Shown here in pieces: positions 1-6,349 of a stretch of 9,229 nt of DNA (positions are counted from its first letter, which is position 1; each line of letters starts with the position of its first letter). The DNA is taken from NCBI GenBank assembly GCA_030591305.1, contig JAUVBI010000118.1, positions 1 to 9,229 on the forward strand, written 5' to 3'. Under the pieces are notes generated by a model. The model did no database searches, was not told the origin of the DNA, and saw nothing but the letters and a program-made list of their open reading frames with translations. This DNA comes from Pseudomonadota bacterium. GTDB lineage: Bacteria > Pseudomonadota > Gammaproteobacteria > Pseudomonadales > Halieaceae. The translations under genes and the position numbers were made by a program.

Positions 1-269
1 CTGAAAATACCTGCGTTGCGCCAGTGCTCTCTATAGCCGAAGTGGTAGAGGATGAACACTTGGTATCGCGCAACAGCTTTATGAAGGCGGTACATCCAGA
101 GCAGGGCGAGTTTCGTCAACTGGCGCCGATACTGGCCGGTTGCGAGCGTGAGCAAGCCTTACACCGTGTGCAGGGCGCCGGTGTAACCAATACTGATGAA
201 GTGTTGCAGGGCGCAGGTTTTAGCGATGAGGATATCATACGCTTGAAAAATAGCGGTGGTGTTGAATAG
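1..269 (+). CDS. Family III (CaiB/BaiF) CoA-transferase / alpha-methylacyl-CoA racemase-like protein, C-terminal fragment
   Basis: The reading frame is open from the window edge (codons in phase with base 3) to a TAG at 267-269, so only about the last 88 residues are present. The fragment begins with CVAPVLSIAEVVEDEHLVSR, the family III C-terminal pattern in which a Cys/Ala-Pro-Val-Leu segment is followed by a helix and a 'residues x to y, R' turn. It ends with DEVLQGAGFSDEDIIRLK, the usual family tail (TDEVL..LG.S..EI..L...G). The tail looks closest to AMACR-type racemases or their transferase relatives; the N-terminal catalytic part is outside the window, so racemase and transferase cannot be separated. 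The stop codon overlaps an AGGAG (268-272) serving the next gene, so this is an operon member upstream of the MaoC pair. An internal GTG at 24 is not the start, because conserved residues precede it. Confidence 0.85.
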   Translation, partial: ENTCVAPVLSIAEVVEDEHLVSRNSFMKAVHPEQGEFRQLAPILAGCEREQALHRVQGAGVTNTDEVLQGAGFSDEDIIRLKNSGGVE

Positions 270-280
270 GAGTAACAGGC

Positions 281-805
281 ATGTCAGATGAAGTACCTGA
301 GATCCCGCAGGACGTGCTGGATTTAATCGGTAAACCTCTGTACGAGGAGGAGACCGAGTTCGATATAGAGATGGGCTATGTGTACAACACATTGGCCGCA
401 GTTCAGAACGGCAATCCACTTTATTGGGACAAATCTGTAGCCGAAGAGTTGGCAGGCGCGCAAATCGCACCACCTACTATGTTGTCTGTCTGGTTCCGGC
501 CACATTACTGGACACCGGGCTTTGACGGTGAGCGCACAGCGTTGCAAAGTCACTTTGACATGAAACGCATGATGGATTTGCCCGAGGCAATTATCTCGGG
601 CAATGAAAATATTTTTGGTGTACCGGTAAAAATAGGCGATAAGTTAAAAACCCATCAGGTGATTAAATCTATAAGTGATGTAAAAAAAACCAGGGTAGGC
701 ATCGGTCGATTCTGGGTTATCAATGTCGAGAGTGTCAATCAGGATGGTGAACATGTGGGCACCGATATATACACCTGCCTGGGATACAGGAGGCCGGAGC
801 AATGA
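281..805 (+). CDS. MaoC-like N-terminal-type hotdog protein (FAS1-like dehydratase domain), probable non-catalytic subunit of a two-part enoyl-CoA hydratase
   Basis: This 174-residue protein is one hotdog fold of the MaoC_dehydrat_N type. At residues 43-50 it reads NGNPLYWD where catalytic R-hydratases have GDxNPxHxD, so Tyr48 replaces the His and no Asp precedes the Asn-Pro. A conserved PPTM (64-67) follows, as usual for this domain. The same degenerate motif is typical of the partner subunit in heteromeric hydratases such as ChsH2 of the mycobacterial cholesterol side-chain pathway, where the other subunit supplies the active-site pair. The ATG at 281 has AGGAG at 268-272, eight bases upstream. 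Its TGA overlaps the start of the next gene by four bases (802-805), which favours coupled translation of the two subunits. No DUF35/OB-fold extension is present, unlike ChsH2. The family call is firm; the non-catalytic role is inferred from the motif. Confidence 0.85.
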   Translation: MSDEVPEIPQDVLDLIGKPLYEEETEFDIEMGYVYNTLAAVQNGNPLYWDKSVAEELAGAQIAPPTMLSVWFRPHYWTPGFDGERTALQSHFDMKRMMDLPEAIISGNENIFGVPVKIGDKLKTHQVIKSISDVKKTRVGIGRFWVINVESVNQDGEHVGTDIYTCLGYRRPEQ

Positions 806-1290
806 GCGTGGCCGATATTAAAAGCCTCACCGCAGATGGGGTGGCCGTGGGAGATGAGTTGCCACTTTTGTTAATCCCGGTTAGCGCAACCACGGTGGTA
901 CTTGGAGCACTGGCCAGTCGCGACTGGCGGCCCATGCATCACGACAGGAATTTCGCTATTAATCGCAGTGGCGTAAAGGATATTTTTATTAATACGCCAA
1001 ACAACGCGGCCTGGTTTGAACGCTATATTACCGACTGGACCGGGCCAAAAGGTAGGCTGGGCAGAATGAAGTTCAAGATGAGCAGCTCGGTATTTCCAGG
1101 TGATGAGATGGCAATGTCCGGCAGGGTTGAGAAAATAACCACTGACGACACGGGCTGTTGCTGGCTTGATTTAAGTGTTGCCGTTTCCATTGATGGTGAG
1201 GTGTCTACTTCCTGCCAGGCACGGGTGGCAATACCCAAAGATGACGAGGACAACCCCTGGGGCCGTAAGGCTGAGCAGTGGCAGCCATAA
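802..1290 (+). CDS. MaoC-family acyl dehydratase, probable catalytic subunit of the two-part enoyl-CoA hydratase
   Basis: This 162-residue single-hotdog MaoC protein carries SRDWRPMHHDRNFA at residues 39-52. Asp41 and His46 have the D-x-x-P-x-H spacing of the R-specific enoyl-CoA hydratase motif, so this chain holds the catalytic dyad that the preceding protein lacks. The following DIFINTPNN and YITDWTGPKGRLGRMKFKM segments are typical of the ChsH1-like group of short acyl dehydratases. The expected reaction is addition of water to a 2-enoyl-CoA in the cytoplasm. The ATG at 802 lies in an ATGA overlap with the upstream stop and has a strong AGGAGG at 788-793, eight bases away. About 75 bases separate it from the acyl-CoA dehydrogenase, the loosest spacing within the operon. 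Acyl-chain specificity cannot be read from the sequence. Confidence 0.87.
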   Translation: MSVADIKSLTADGVAVGDELPLLLIPVSATTVVLGALASRDWRPMHHDRNFAINRSGVKDIFINTPNNAAWFERYITDWTGPKGRLGRMKFKMSSSVFPGDEMAMSGRVEKITTDDTGCCWLDLSVAVSIDGEVSTSCQARVAIPKDDEDNPWGRKAEQWQP

Positions 1291-1365
1291 CAGAATATTG
1301 AGATCGGGTAGCGCCTATGCACATCCGTTAACACAAACACAGAGACTTTATACGAGGCATCATCA

Positions 1366-2517
1366 ATGGATCTTAATTTTACAGAAGAACAGACTCTTCT
1401 TCGGGATATGGTCAGGAGTATGGTCGAAGACCACAGTACGATGGCTGTGGTCCGGTCGATGGAGCATGATGAAACCGGCATTCCCGCGCAGTTATGGCAA
1501 CAGATGAAAGAGACTGGCCTGTTGGGCATCATGCTGCCCCAGGAGTATGGCGGTATAGGATTGAATTTACAGGACTGTGCGCATATCTATGAAGAATTGG
1601 GTCGCGGATTGGCACCAGGGCCGCACTTTGTCAGCTCTGTCGTGTCGGTGTCGGCAATCACCAAAGGTGGTAGTGAAGAACAGAAAAGCGAGTTGCTGCC
1701 CCTAATTGGCAGTGGCGATCTGATTATTGCTCCGGCCTGGCTGGAGCCCGATAACGGTTTCGGTCCCGAGGGTGTACAAGTACGTGCTATAGCCAATGGC
1801 GATGGCTTTACCTTGAACGGTGTCAAACGCCACGTGTTTTATGCAAGTGCTGCACAAAAGCTTCTGGTGCTGGCACGTACCGGGGATGCAGCGGATGCTA
1901 TCGACCTGTTCCTGGTCGATGTCGGCGCCGACGGTGTATCACTTGAACAGCAACACTCCATGGCCTATGACACGCAGTACAAGGTAACATTTAATAGTGT
2001 TGCGATTGCGGCCACTGATTGTCTGTCGGGTGGTTGGGCGGTGTGGCGGGAGGTTCTACAGGAGGCCTGTATCCTGCAGGCGGCCTATGCAGTTGGCGGT
2101 GCTCACAGAGCACTGGAAATGACAGTAAAGTATGCCAATGAGCGCGAGCAGTTTGATAAGCCCATAGGGGCTTTTCAGTCACTGGCTCACTACATGGCTG
2201 ATGCCAAAGTGGAGATTGACGGCGCCCAGGTTCTGGTCTGGGAGGCGGCCTGGGCGCACAGCGAAGACAAATCTGTTGAGCGCCTGGCGCCCATGGCCAA
2301 GCTGTTCTGCTGTAATGTTTTCCGCGATGCCACGGCGAAGTGTATACAGATCCATGGCGGCTACGGCTTTACCATGGAGTACGATATTCAGTTATTCTTC
2401 CGCCGTGCCAAGCAGCAGCAGATGAACTGGCTGGATTCCCGTGCCCTTGAGGAATTGATTGCGGCGGATGTACTGGACAATTCTGAGGTCACCATAGCAG
2501 ACCCATTTGCAGCATAG
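1366..2517 (+). CDS. Acyl-CoA dehydrogenase family protein (FAD flavoprotein) lacking the MCAD-position catalytic Glu
   Basis: The 383-residue product has the usual acyl-CoA dehydrogenase length and domain order. The N-terminal helical domain begins DLNFTEEQTLLRDMVRSMV. The middle beta domain follows (about 130-225). The C-terminal helical domain contains REQFDKPIGAFQSLAHYMAD near residues 258-277 and QIHGGYGFTMEYD around 329-340, both FAD and subunit-contact motifs. Aligning RRAK (346-349) with RDAK of MCAD puts Trp355 where the YEGT catalytic Glu normally sits. The C-terminal NWLDSRALEE is instead typical of FadE-type subunits in catabolic clusters. The base may lie elsewhere, as in isovaleryl-CoA dehydrogenase, or come from a partner chain. 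A Glu in LQEACILQAA is near the isovaleryl-type position but off by one residue in my hand alignment. GAGG at 1354-1357 serves the ATG at 1366. The substrate is unknown; operon context suggests desaturation before the MaoC hydration step. Confidence 0.9.
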   Translation: MDLNFTEEQTLLRDMVRSMVEDHSTMAVVRSMEHDETGIPAQLWQQMKETGLLGIMLPQEYGGIGLNLQDCAHIYEELGRGLAPGPHFVSSVVSVSAITKGGSEEQKSELLPLIGSGDLIIAPAWLEPDNGFGPEGVQVRAIANGDGFTLNGVKRHVFYASAAQKLLVLARTGDAADAIDLFLVDVGADGVSLEQQHSMAYDTQYKVTFNSVAIAATDCLSGGWAVWREVLQEACILQAAYAVGGAHRALEMTVKYANEREQFDKPIGAFQSLAHYMADAKVEIDGAQVLVWEAAWAHSEDKSVERLAPMAKLFCCNVFRDATAKCIQIHGGYGFTMEYDIQLFFRRAKQQQMNWLDSRALEELIAADVLDNSEVTIADPFAA

Positions 2518-2564
2518 CGAATGAACGGGAAGCTTACTTTTAACAGAGAAAACGGGGAGCGAGT

Positions 2565-3776
2565 ATGTCTGCCGGAGCACTAGATGGAATCAAGGTTCTT
2601 GATTTTGGCCAGATGGTCTCCGCGCCGTTCTGCGCCAAACTGTTCAGTGATTATGGTGCCGATGTCATTAAAGTAGAGCCGCCTCATGGTGATGGGGCTC
2701 GTCATACCGGCCCATTTCCCCAGGATATTCCCCACCTGGAAAAGAGCGGTTTGTTTTTTATTAATAACACGAATAAGCGAGGTGTTACCTGCGATGTAAC
2801 GACGGGGGCTGGTAGGGCACTATTTTTACGTTTGCTGCAGTGGGCGGATGTACTGATTGAGAATAACCTGCCAAAACAGATGTCAAACTGGGGTCTCGAT
2901 TATGAAAGTATCGCCCGGGTAAACGACGATTTAGTCGTTATTTCAATTACTCCTTTTGGCCAGACCGGCCCATACAGCGGTTGGAACGCCTACGACCTGA
3001 ATGCCTATCATTTGTCCGGTGCCAGCAGCCGCTACTGCGGCCGTCCCGGAGAGATGCCATTAGAGCACGGTACCTTTGCAGCGGATTATTTTGGTGCAGT
3101 CAGCGGTGCCTCATGGGGTATGGCTGCAGTATATGGTCGAGATAAGGTGGGTGGCGGCCAGCAGGTGGATGTCTCCTGTGCCGAGGCGATTGCGGCCGCT
3201 TTTGTAGGTGGCCAGAATATTGGTGGTTATGCACAGGATGGCAAATTCGATAAACGTACAGGGGTGGGGATGCCTCTGGGCGCGCCAGCTACCATCATGC
3301 CCTGCAAAGACGGCCATGTGTGGATGCTGGCGCTGGAAACTGGCCAGTGGCAGGGCCTGAAAGAGGTGATGGGAAACCCTGAATGGGCCGACATGGAACT
3401 GTTCGATGATATGTTCATGCGGGCGCAGAATGCCGATGTCATTTATTCTTTTATCGAAGAGTGGAGTATGCAGCACGACAAAATGGAAATCATGGAGAAG
3501 TGTCAGGCAGCTGGCTGCCCTGTAACGGCAGTCTTTACCATTGCCGAGGCTGCTCAGCAGCCCCACCTGGCCGCAAGGGATTATTTTGTTGATATGGAGC
3601 ACCCCGAGCTGGGCAAAGTCAGAAACCTGGGTGCGCCTTTCAAATTGCCTGCTTGCCCCGGAGGGCCGAACACAGTAGCGCCCTTGCTGGGTCAGCACAA
3701 CCACGAAATTTATAGTGGAATTCTCGGCATGAGTGATGTTGAAATTGAACAGTTGAAATCTGACGGAACTATTTAG
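2565..3776 (+). CDS. Family III (CaiB/BaiF) CoA-transferase, first of an adjacent pair (SmtA/BbsE-like type)
   Basis: The 403-residue protein starts with the family signature LDGIKVLDFGQMVSAPFCAK, then DYGADVIKVEPPHGD (29-43) for CoA binding, NKRGVT (70-75), and ITPFGQTGPY (128-137). Asp174, in HGTFAADYFGAVSG, sits at the position of the catalytic Asp that forms the mixed anhydride in formyl-CoA transferase. GQQVDVSCAEA and the C-terminal PVTAVFTIAEAAQQPHLAAR also match the family. The protein is expected to move CoA from a donor thioester to a carboxylic acid, or to act as an epimerase-type relative. GGGGAG (2554-2559) lies five bases before the ATG, and the stop is 12 bases before the next CoA-transferase. 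The N-terminal style (FCAKL..GADVIKVEPP, then GPFP, then NT.NKRG) recalls the SmtA/BbsE type of subunit in heteromeric transferases. Substrate not determinable. Confidence 0.9.
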   Translation: MSAGALDGIKVLDFGQMVSAPFCAKLFSDYGADVIKVEPPHGDGARHTGPFPQDIPHLEKSGLFFINNTNKRGVTCDVTTGAGRALFLRLLQWADVLIENNLPKQMSNWGLDYESIARVNDDLVVISITPFGQTGPYSGWNAYDLNAYHLSGASSRYCGRPGEMPLEHGTFAADYFGAVSGASWGMAAVYGRDKVGGGQQVDVSCAEAIAAAFVGGQNIGGYAQDGKFDKRTGVGMPLGAPATIMPCKDGHVWMLALETGQWQGLKEVMGNPEWADMELFDDMFMRAQNADVIYSFIEEWSMQHDKMEIMEKCQAAGCPVTAVFTIAEAAQQPHLAARDYFVDMEHPELGKVRNLGAPFKLPACPGGPNTVAPLLGQHNHEIYSGILGMSDVEIEQLKSDGTI

Positions 3777-3788
3777 GGAGAAATCGCC

Positions 3789-5009
3789 ATGGCAAAAGCA
3801 CTTCCGTTAAAAGGTATCCGTGTGGTCAATTTCGGCTGGGTGTGGGCCGGTCCAGTCACCGGTCAGACACTGGCATACATGGGCGCTGAAGTCCTCAAAA
3901 TTGAGTCACAGGCGCGTATCGATATGACACGAAACCTGCCGCCTTTCGCCGGGGGAGAGCCGGGTTTTAATCGCAGTCTGTCCAATCATGCCTGTTGGGC
4001 GGGCAACGGTTCTGTTTCTCTGAATTTAAAAGAACCCGAGGCTAAAAAACTGGCTTTCGAATTAATTGCTACCGCCGATGTTGTGATTGAAAATTTTGGC
4101 CCCGGCGTCATGGAAAAAATGGGTCTGGGCTATGAGGAACTGTGCAAGGTCAAAGAGGATATTATTCTTTTTTCCATGCCGGGAGCAGGTTTGACCGGGC
4201 CCATGAAAAACGTTCGTACCTATGGTTTGAGCCTGACATCATTAACGGGCCTGGATTCTCTGGTGGGCTATAAGAACGGTGGGCCTATCCCGGTTGAGAA
4301 TGCCTATGCAGATCCTTTTGCCGGCATCTTTGGTGCTTTTGCAATTCTTACAGCACTCAATCATCGCAAAAATAGCGGTGTTGGCCAGCATGTAGATTTT
4401 TCGCAGCAGGAGGCGATTATGCAGGTAGTGGGTCCTGCTTATATGGATTACGTCCTCAATGAACGTGTTGGGGGTCCGAAAGGCAATGAGCACCCGGTGA
4501 ATGCCGCTGCGCCCCACGGTGTGTTTCCCTGCGCAGGTGATGATCGTTGGATCAGTATTGCGGCCCCCTCTGAACCGGAGTGGGATTGCCTGAAGTCGGC
4601 CATGGATAATCCCGAGTGGGCCGAGGGGGATGCCTTTTCAAACTTAGCAAATCGGCTGGACAATATTGATGAGTTGCACGGCAAAGTGGCGCAGTGGACG
4701 GCCGGCTTTGATGACTATGACCTGACCGAAAAGCTACAGGCGAAAGGTGTTGCTGCAGCACCGGTACTGAATGTTGCAGACCTGTTAAGCAGCCCACACT
4801 ATAATGCGCGGGGGACTTTTGTGGAAGTGACACATCCACTGGGGTTTCGGGAAACCATTTACGGTGCCTATGTGAAAACCAGCAAAACCGAAGCCGTCGT
4901 AAAGCCGGGCCCCTGGGTGGGGCAGGATAATGAGCGGGTATTTAAAGAAATTCTGGGTATGGATGATGCGCGTTATCAGCGCTTGATCGATGAGAAAGTT
5001 ATCTACTGA
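3789..5009 (+). CDS. Family III (CaiB/BaiF) CoA-transferase, second of an adjacent pair (SmtB/BbsF-like type)
   Basis: The 406-residue protein begins LKGIRVVNFGWVWAGPVTGQ and continues with GAEVLKIES and DMTRNLPPF, the N-terminal pattern I associate with the second subunit of SmtAB/BbsEF-type transferases. IENFGPGVMEKMGLGYEEL (100-118) and the C-terminal GVAAAPVLNVADLLSSPHYNAR are general family III segments. Asp175, in ENAYADPFAGIFG, occupies the catalytic Asp position. GGAG at 3777-3780, directly after the preceding stop, precedes the ATG by eight bases. The protein differs strongly from its neighbour in the N-terminal half (for example GWVWAGPVTGQTLAYMGAEV against GQMVSAPFCAKLFSDYGADV), so the pair is not a recent duplication. 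Both genes retain the Asp, so two independent enzymes remain as likely as one heteromer. It is the last gene before a candidate terminator. Confidence 0.9.
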   Translation: MAKALPLKGIRVVNFGWVWAGPVTGQTLAYMGAEVLKIESQARIDMTRNLPPFAGGEPGFNRSLSNHACWAGNGSVSLNLKEPEAKKLAFELIATADVVIENFGPGVMEKMGLGYEELCKVKEDIILFSMPGAGLTGPMKNVRTYGLSLTSLTGLDSLVGYKNGGPIPVENAYADPFAGIFGAFAILTALNHRKNSGVGQHVDFSQQEAIMQVVGPAYMDYVLNERVGGPKGNEHPVNAAAPHGVFPCAGDDRWISIAAPSEPEWDCLKSAMDNPEWAEGDAFSNLANRLDNIDELHGKVAQWTAGFDDYDLTEKLQAKGVAAAPVLNVADLLSSPHYNARGTFVEVTHPLGFRETIYGAYVKTSKTEAVVKPGPWVGQDNERVFKEILGMDDARYQRLIDEKVIY

Positions 5010-5023
5010 GCACGGCCTTGTGC

Positions 5024-5071
5024 CTGCGGCGATTTGTTTACCAATGAAATACCCGCGAGCTGCAGTTTTTT
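5024..5071 (+). terminator. Candidate rho-independent terminator closing the CoA-transferase operon
   Basis: CTGCGGC (5024-5030) can pair with GCTGCAG (5059-5065) with one G-U pair, and six T residues (5066-5071) follow directly. The loop is long, 28 bases, but GCGG (5026-5029) may also pair with CCGC (5053-5056), so the exact fold is uncertain. It lies 15 bases after the second CoA-transferase and 46 bases before selD, a natural operon boundary. Confidence 0.35.
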
Positions 5072-5089
5072 GGTTCCGTTGTTAATTGA

Positions 5090-5107
5090 ATATGGATATG
5101 GATATGG
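5090..5107 (+). repeat. Three tandem ATATGG hexamers in the selD leader
   Basis: ATATGG occurs three times without interruption, ending nine bases before the selD ATG. It occupies the place where a ribosome binding site should be, and no AGGAG-like sequence is present there. Each unit contains an ATG, all in one frame that is different from the selD frame. Confidence 0.85.
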
Positions 5108-5124
5108 TCTTGAATCATGAATGA
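5092..5124 (+). other. Possible ten-codon upstream open frame overlapping the selD start
   Basis: From the first ATG in the repeat the frame reads [10 protein letters not shown] and stops at TGA 5122-5124. The selD ATG (5117-5119) lies inside its last codons, so ribosomes ending this frame would stop five bases past the selD start. That geometry permits translational coupling of a gene with no visible Shine-Dalgarno sequence. The mini-frame has no good ribosome site of its own, so it may be a chance product of the hexamer repeat. Confidence 0.2.
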
Positions 5125-6154
5125 CAAAATTAAACTAACCGAATACAGCCACGGTGCCGGTTGTGGCTGCAAAATATCCCCTGCGGTTCTGGATATTATT
5201 TTGCAGTCAGATATAGAACTTCCTGGAGATGACAGGTTATTGGTAGCTAACCATTCCCGGGATGATGCCGCTGTCTACGATATGGGCAATGGTCTGGGAA
5301 TTATCAGTACCACTGACTTTTTTATGCCCATCGTTGATGACCCCTTTGATTTTGGCCGTATTGCCGCTACCAATGCCATCAGTGATATTTACGCTATGGG
5401 CGGCAGTCCAATGATGGCGATTGCCATACTGGGCTGGCCGGTCAATGTGCTGCCACCGGAAGTGGCCCGGCAAGTGGTCGATGGTGGCAGAAAAGCTTGT
5501 TACGATGCGGGGATTCAGCTTGCCGGTGGACACAGTATTGATTCTCCCGAGCCAATATTCGGGCTGGCGGTTACCGGCTCTGTATCCCTTGAAAGGCTTA
5601 AGAAGAACAATACCGCCGAGGCCGGTTGTAAGCTCTATCTGACCAAGCCCCTGGGTATAGGAATTTTATCCACGGCACAAAAGAAAAAAATCCTGCATGA
5701 AGAACACAGTGTTATTGCCAGGGATTTGATGTGTCAGCTAAATGATTTTGGAACAAAAATAGCCTCTATGGAGGGAGTTACCGCACTGACCGATGTGACG
5801 GGTTTTGGCCTGCTGGGGCACCTCAGTGAAATTTGTGAAGGCAGTGCGTTGAATGCGCTGGTGGAATTTGAAAAAGTGCCCGTTATTGCAGAGCTTGAGC
5901 ACTATTTGCAACAGGGGGCTATTCCCGGCGGCACGCTGAAGAATTTTGAAAGTTATGGGCATAAGGTAGAAGCGTTAAACGAAATGCAGAAGCATATCCT
6001 CTGTGATCCGCAAACCAGTGGTGGCTTATTGATAGCTCTTCGTCCTGAGGACGAAGATGAGTTTTTGGCACTGGCAGCTAATGATGGTTTTTCTTTGACC
6101 GCATTTGGTCATTTGACCGCTGACAATGGTGGCAAGCTAATCAAGGTACTGTAG
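5117..6154 (+). CDS. selD: Selenide, water dikinase (selenophosphate synthetase), Cys form
   Basis: The 345-residue protein makes selenophosphate from selenide and ATP, the selenium donor for selenocysteine-tRNA and for 2-selenouridine in tRNA. It matches E. coli SelD almost end to end. It has [11 protein letters not shown] (10-20) with the active-site Cys16 and Lys19 (Cys17 and Lys20 in E. coli). RDDAAVY (48-54), STTDFF (64-69) and [11 protein letters not shown] (80-90) follow; Asp50, Asp67 and Asp90 match the metal/ATP Asp residues. AGGHSID (136-142), [15 protein letters not shown] and [10 protein letters not shown] complete the fold. Residue 16 is encoded by TGT, so this is not the selenoprotein version of SelD. 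The ATG at 5117 is chosen because the protein then begins like the E. coli one, although no clear ribosome site precedes it. No selA, selB, selC, selenouridine synthase or selenoprotein gene is visible in the window. Confidence 0.97.
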   Translation: MNDKIKLTEYSHGAGCGCKISPAVLDIILQSDIELPGDDRLLVANHSRDDAAVYDMGNGLGIISTTDFFMPIVDDPFDFGRIAATNAISDIYAMGGSPMMAIAILGWPVNVLPPEVARQVVDGGRKACYDAGIQLAGGHSIDSPEPIFGLAVTGSVSLERLKKNNTAEAGCKLYLTKPLGIGILSTAQKKKILHEEHSVIARDLMCQLNDFGTKIASMEGVTALTDVTGFGLLGHLSEICEGSALNALVEFEKVPVIAELEHYLQQGAIPGGTLKNFESYGHKVEALNEMQKHILCDPQTSGGLLIALRPEDEDEFLALAANDGFSLTAFGHLTADNGGKLIKVL

Positions 6155-6164
6155 AGGATACGGC

Positions 6165-6195
6165 TGGTATGCGAGGATATACCAAATACCTCGCA
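6165..6195 (+). promoter_or_regulatory. Overlapping, mutually exclusive hairpins after selD
   Basis: Two stems compete for the same bases. TGGTAT (6165-6170) pairs perfectly with ATACCA (6179-6184). TGCGAGG (6170-6176) pairs perfectly with CCTCGCA (6189-6195). The two share base 6170, and the 3' arm of the first lies in the loop of the second. The position, 11 bases after the selD stop, suits a 3'-end processing, stability or attenuation structure. No T-run follows, so it is not a classical intrinsic terminator. Confidence 0.45.
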
Positions 6196-6219
6196 CCTCA
6201 CCGATGCCGCTTCTACAAG

Positions 6220-6250
6220 TTGACCTGTATCACTGCCCGTGAGATATATT
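6220..6250 (+). promoter_or_regulatory. Candidate sigma-70 promoter for the LLM oxidoreductase gene
   Basis: TTGACC (6220-6225, five of six against TTGACA) is followed after 19 bases by TATATT (6245-6250, five of six against TATAAT). The spacing is two longer than ideal. The surrounding 6240-6300 stretch is AT-rich and non-coding. Transcription would begin about 90 bases before the LLM start codon, leaving the 6286-6315 inverted repeat in the leader. Confidence 0.35.
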
Positions 6251-6285
6251 TATTCGTGTATTTAAATTTATGCCCCCGTTACTTA

Positions 6286-6315
6286 CTGCAATGAAATAAT
6301 TTTCGTGAATTGCAG
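6286..6315 (+). promoter_or_regulatory. 7-bp perfect inverted repeat in the LLM gene leader (operator or leader hairpin)
   Basis: CTGCAAT (6286-6292) is mirrored by ATTGCAG (6309-6315) around a 16-base AT-rich centre. Inside it GAAA (6293-6296) can pair with TTTC (6301-6304), giving an 11-bp stem with a 4-base bulge. It ends 35 bases before the start codon. Either a repressor operator (a TetR-like half-site spacing is possible) or an RNA hairpin next to the ribosome site would fit; I do not recognise the motif. Confidence 0.4.
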
Positions 6316-6318
6316 ATA

Positions 6319-6333
6319 GGGAAAGGGAAAGGG
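6319..6333 (+). repeat. GGGAAA purine repeat just upstream of the LLM gene
   Basis: GGGAAAGGGAAAGGG forms a 15-base polypurine tract ending 17 bases before the ATG at 6350. It may help ribosome standby binding, since the site nearer the start (GACGGA, 6335-6340) is weak. Only three GGG runs are present. Confidence 0.6.
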
Positions 6334-6349
6334 CGACGGAAAAAGCTTT

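Noticed and set aside
3111..3704. 197-codon open frame on the minus strand
   Set aside because: It is fully antisense to a clear CoA-transferase gene, shows no recognisable family and has no ribosome site that I can see.
2565..5009. Recent tandem duplication of the CoA-transferase gene
   Set aside because: The two proteins differ widely at the N-terminus and around the active site; the similarity is only at family level.
5160..5170. Selenocysteine codon in SelD itself
   Set aside because: The active-site codon is TGT (Cys), not TGA.
6319..6340. G-quadruplex in the LLM leader
   Set aside because: Only three GGG runs are present, with a fourth run of two, so a stable three-tier quadruplex is unlikely.
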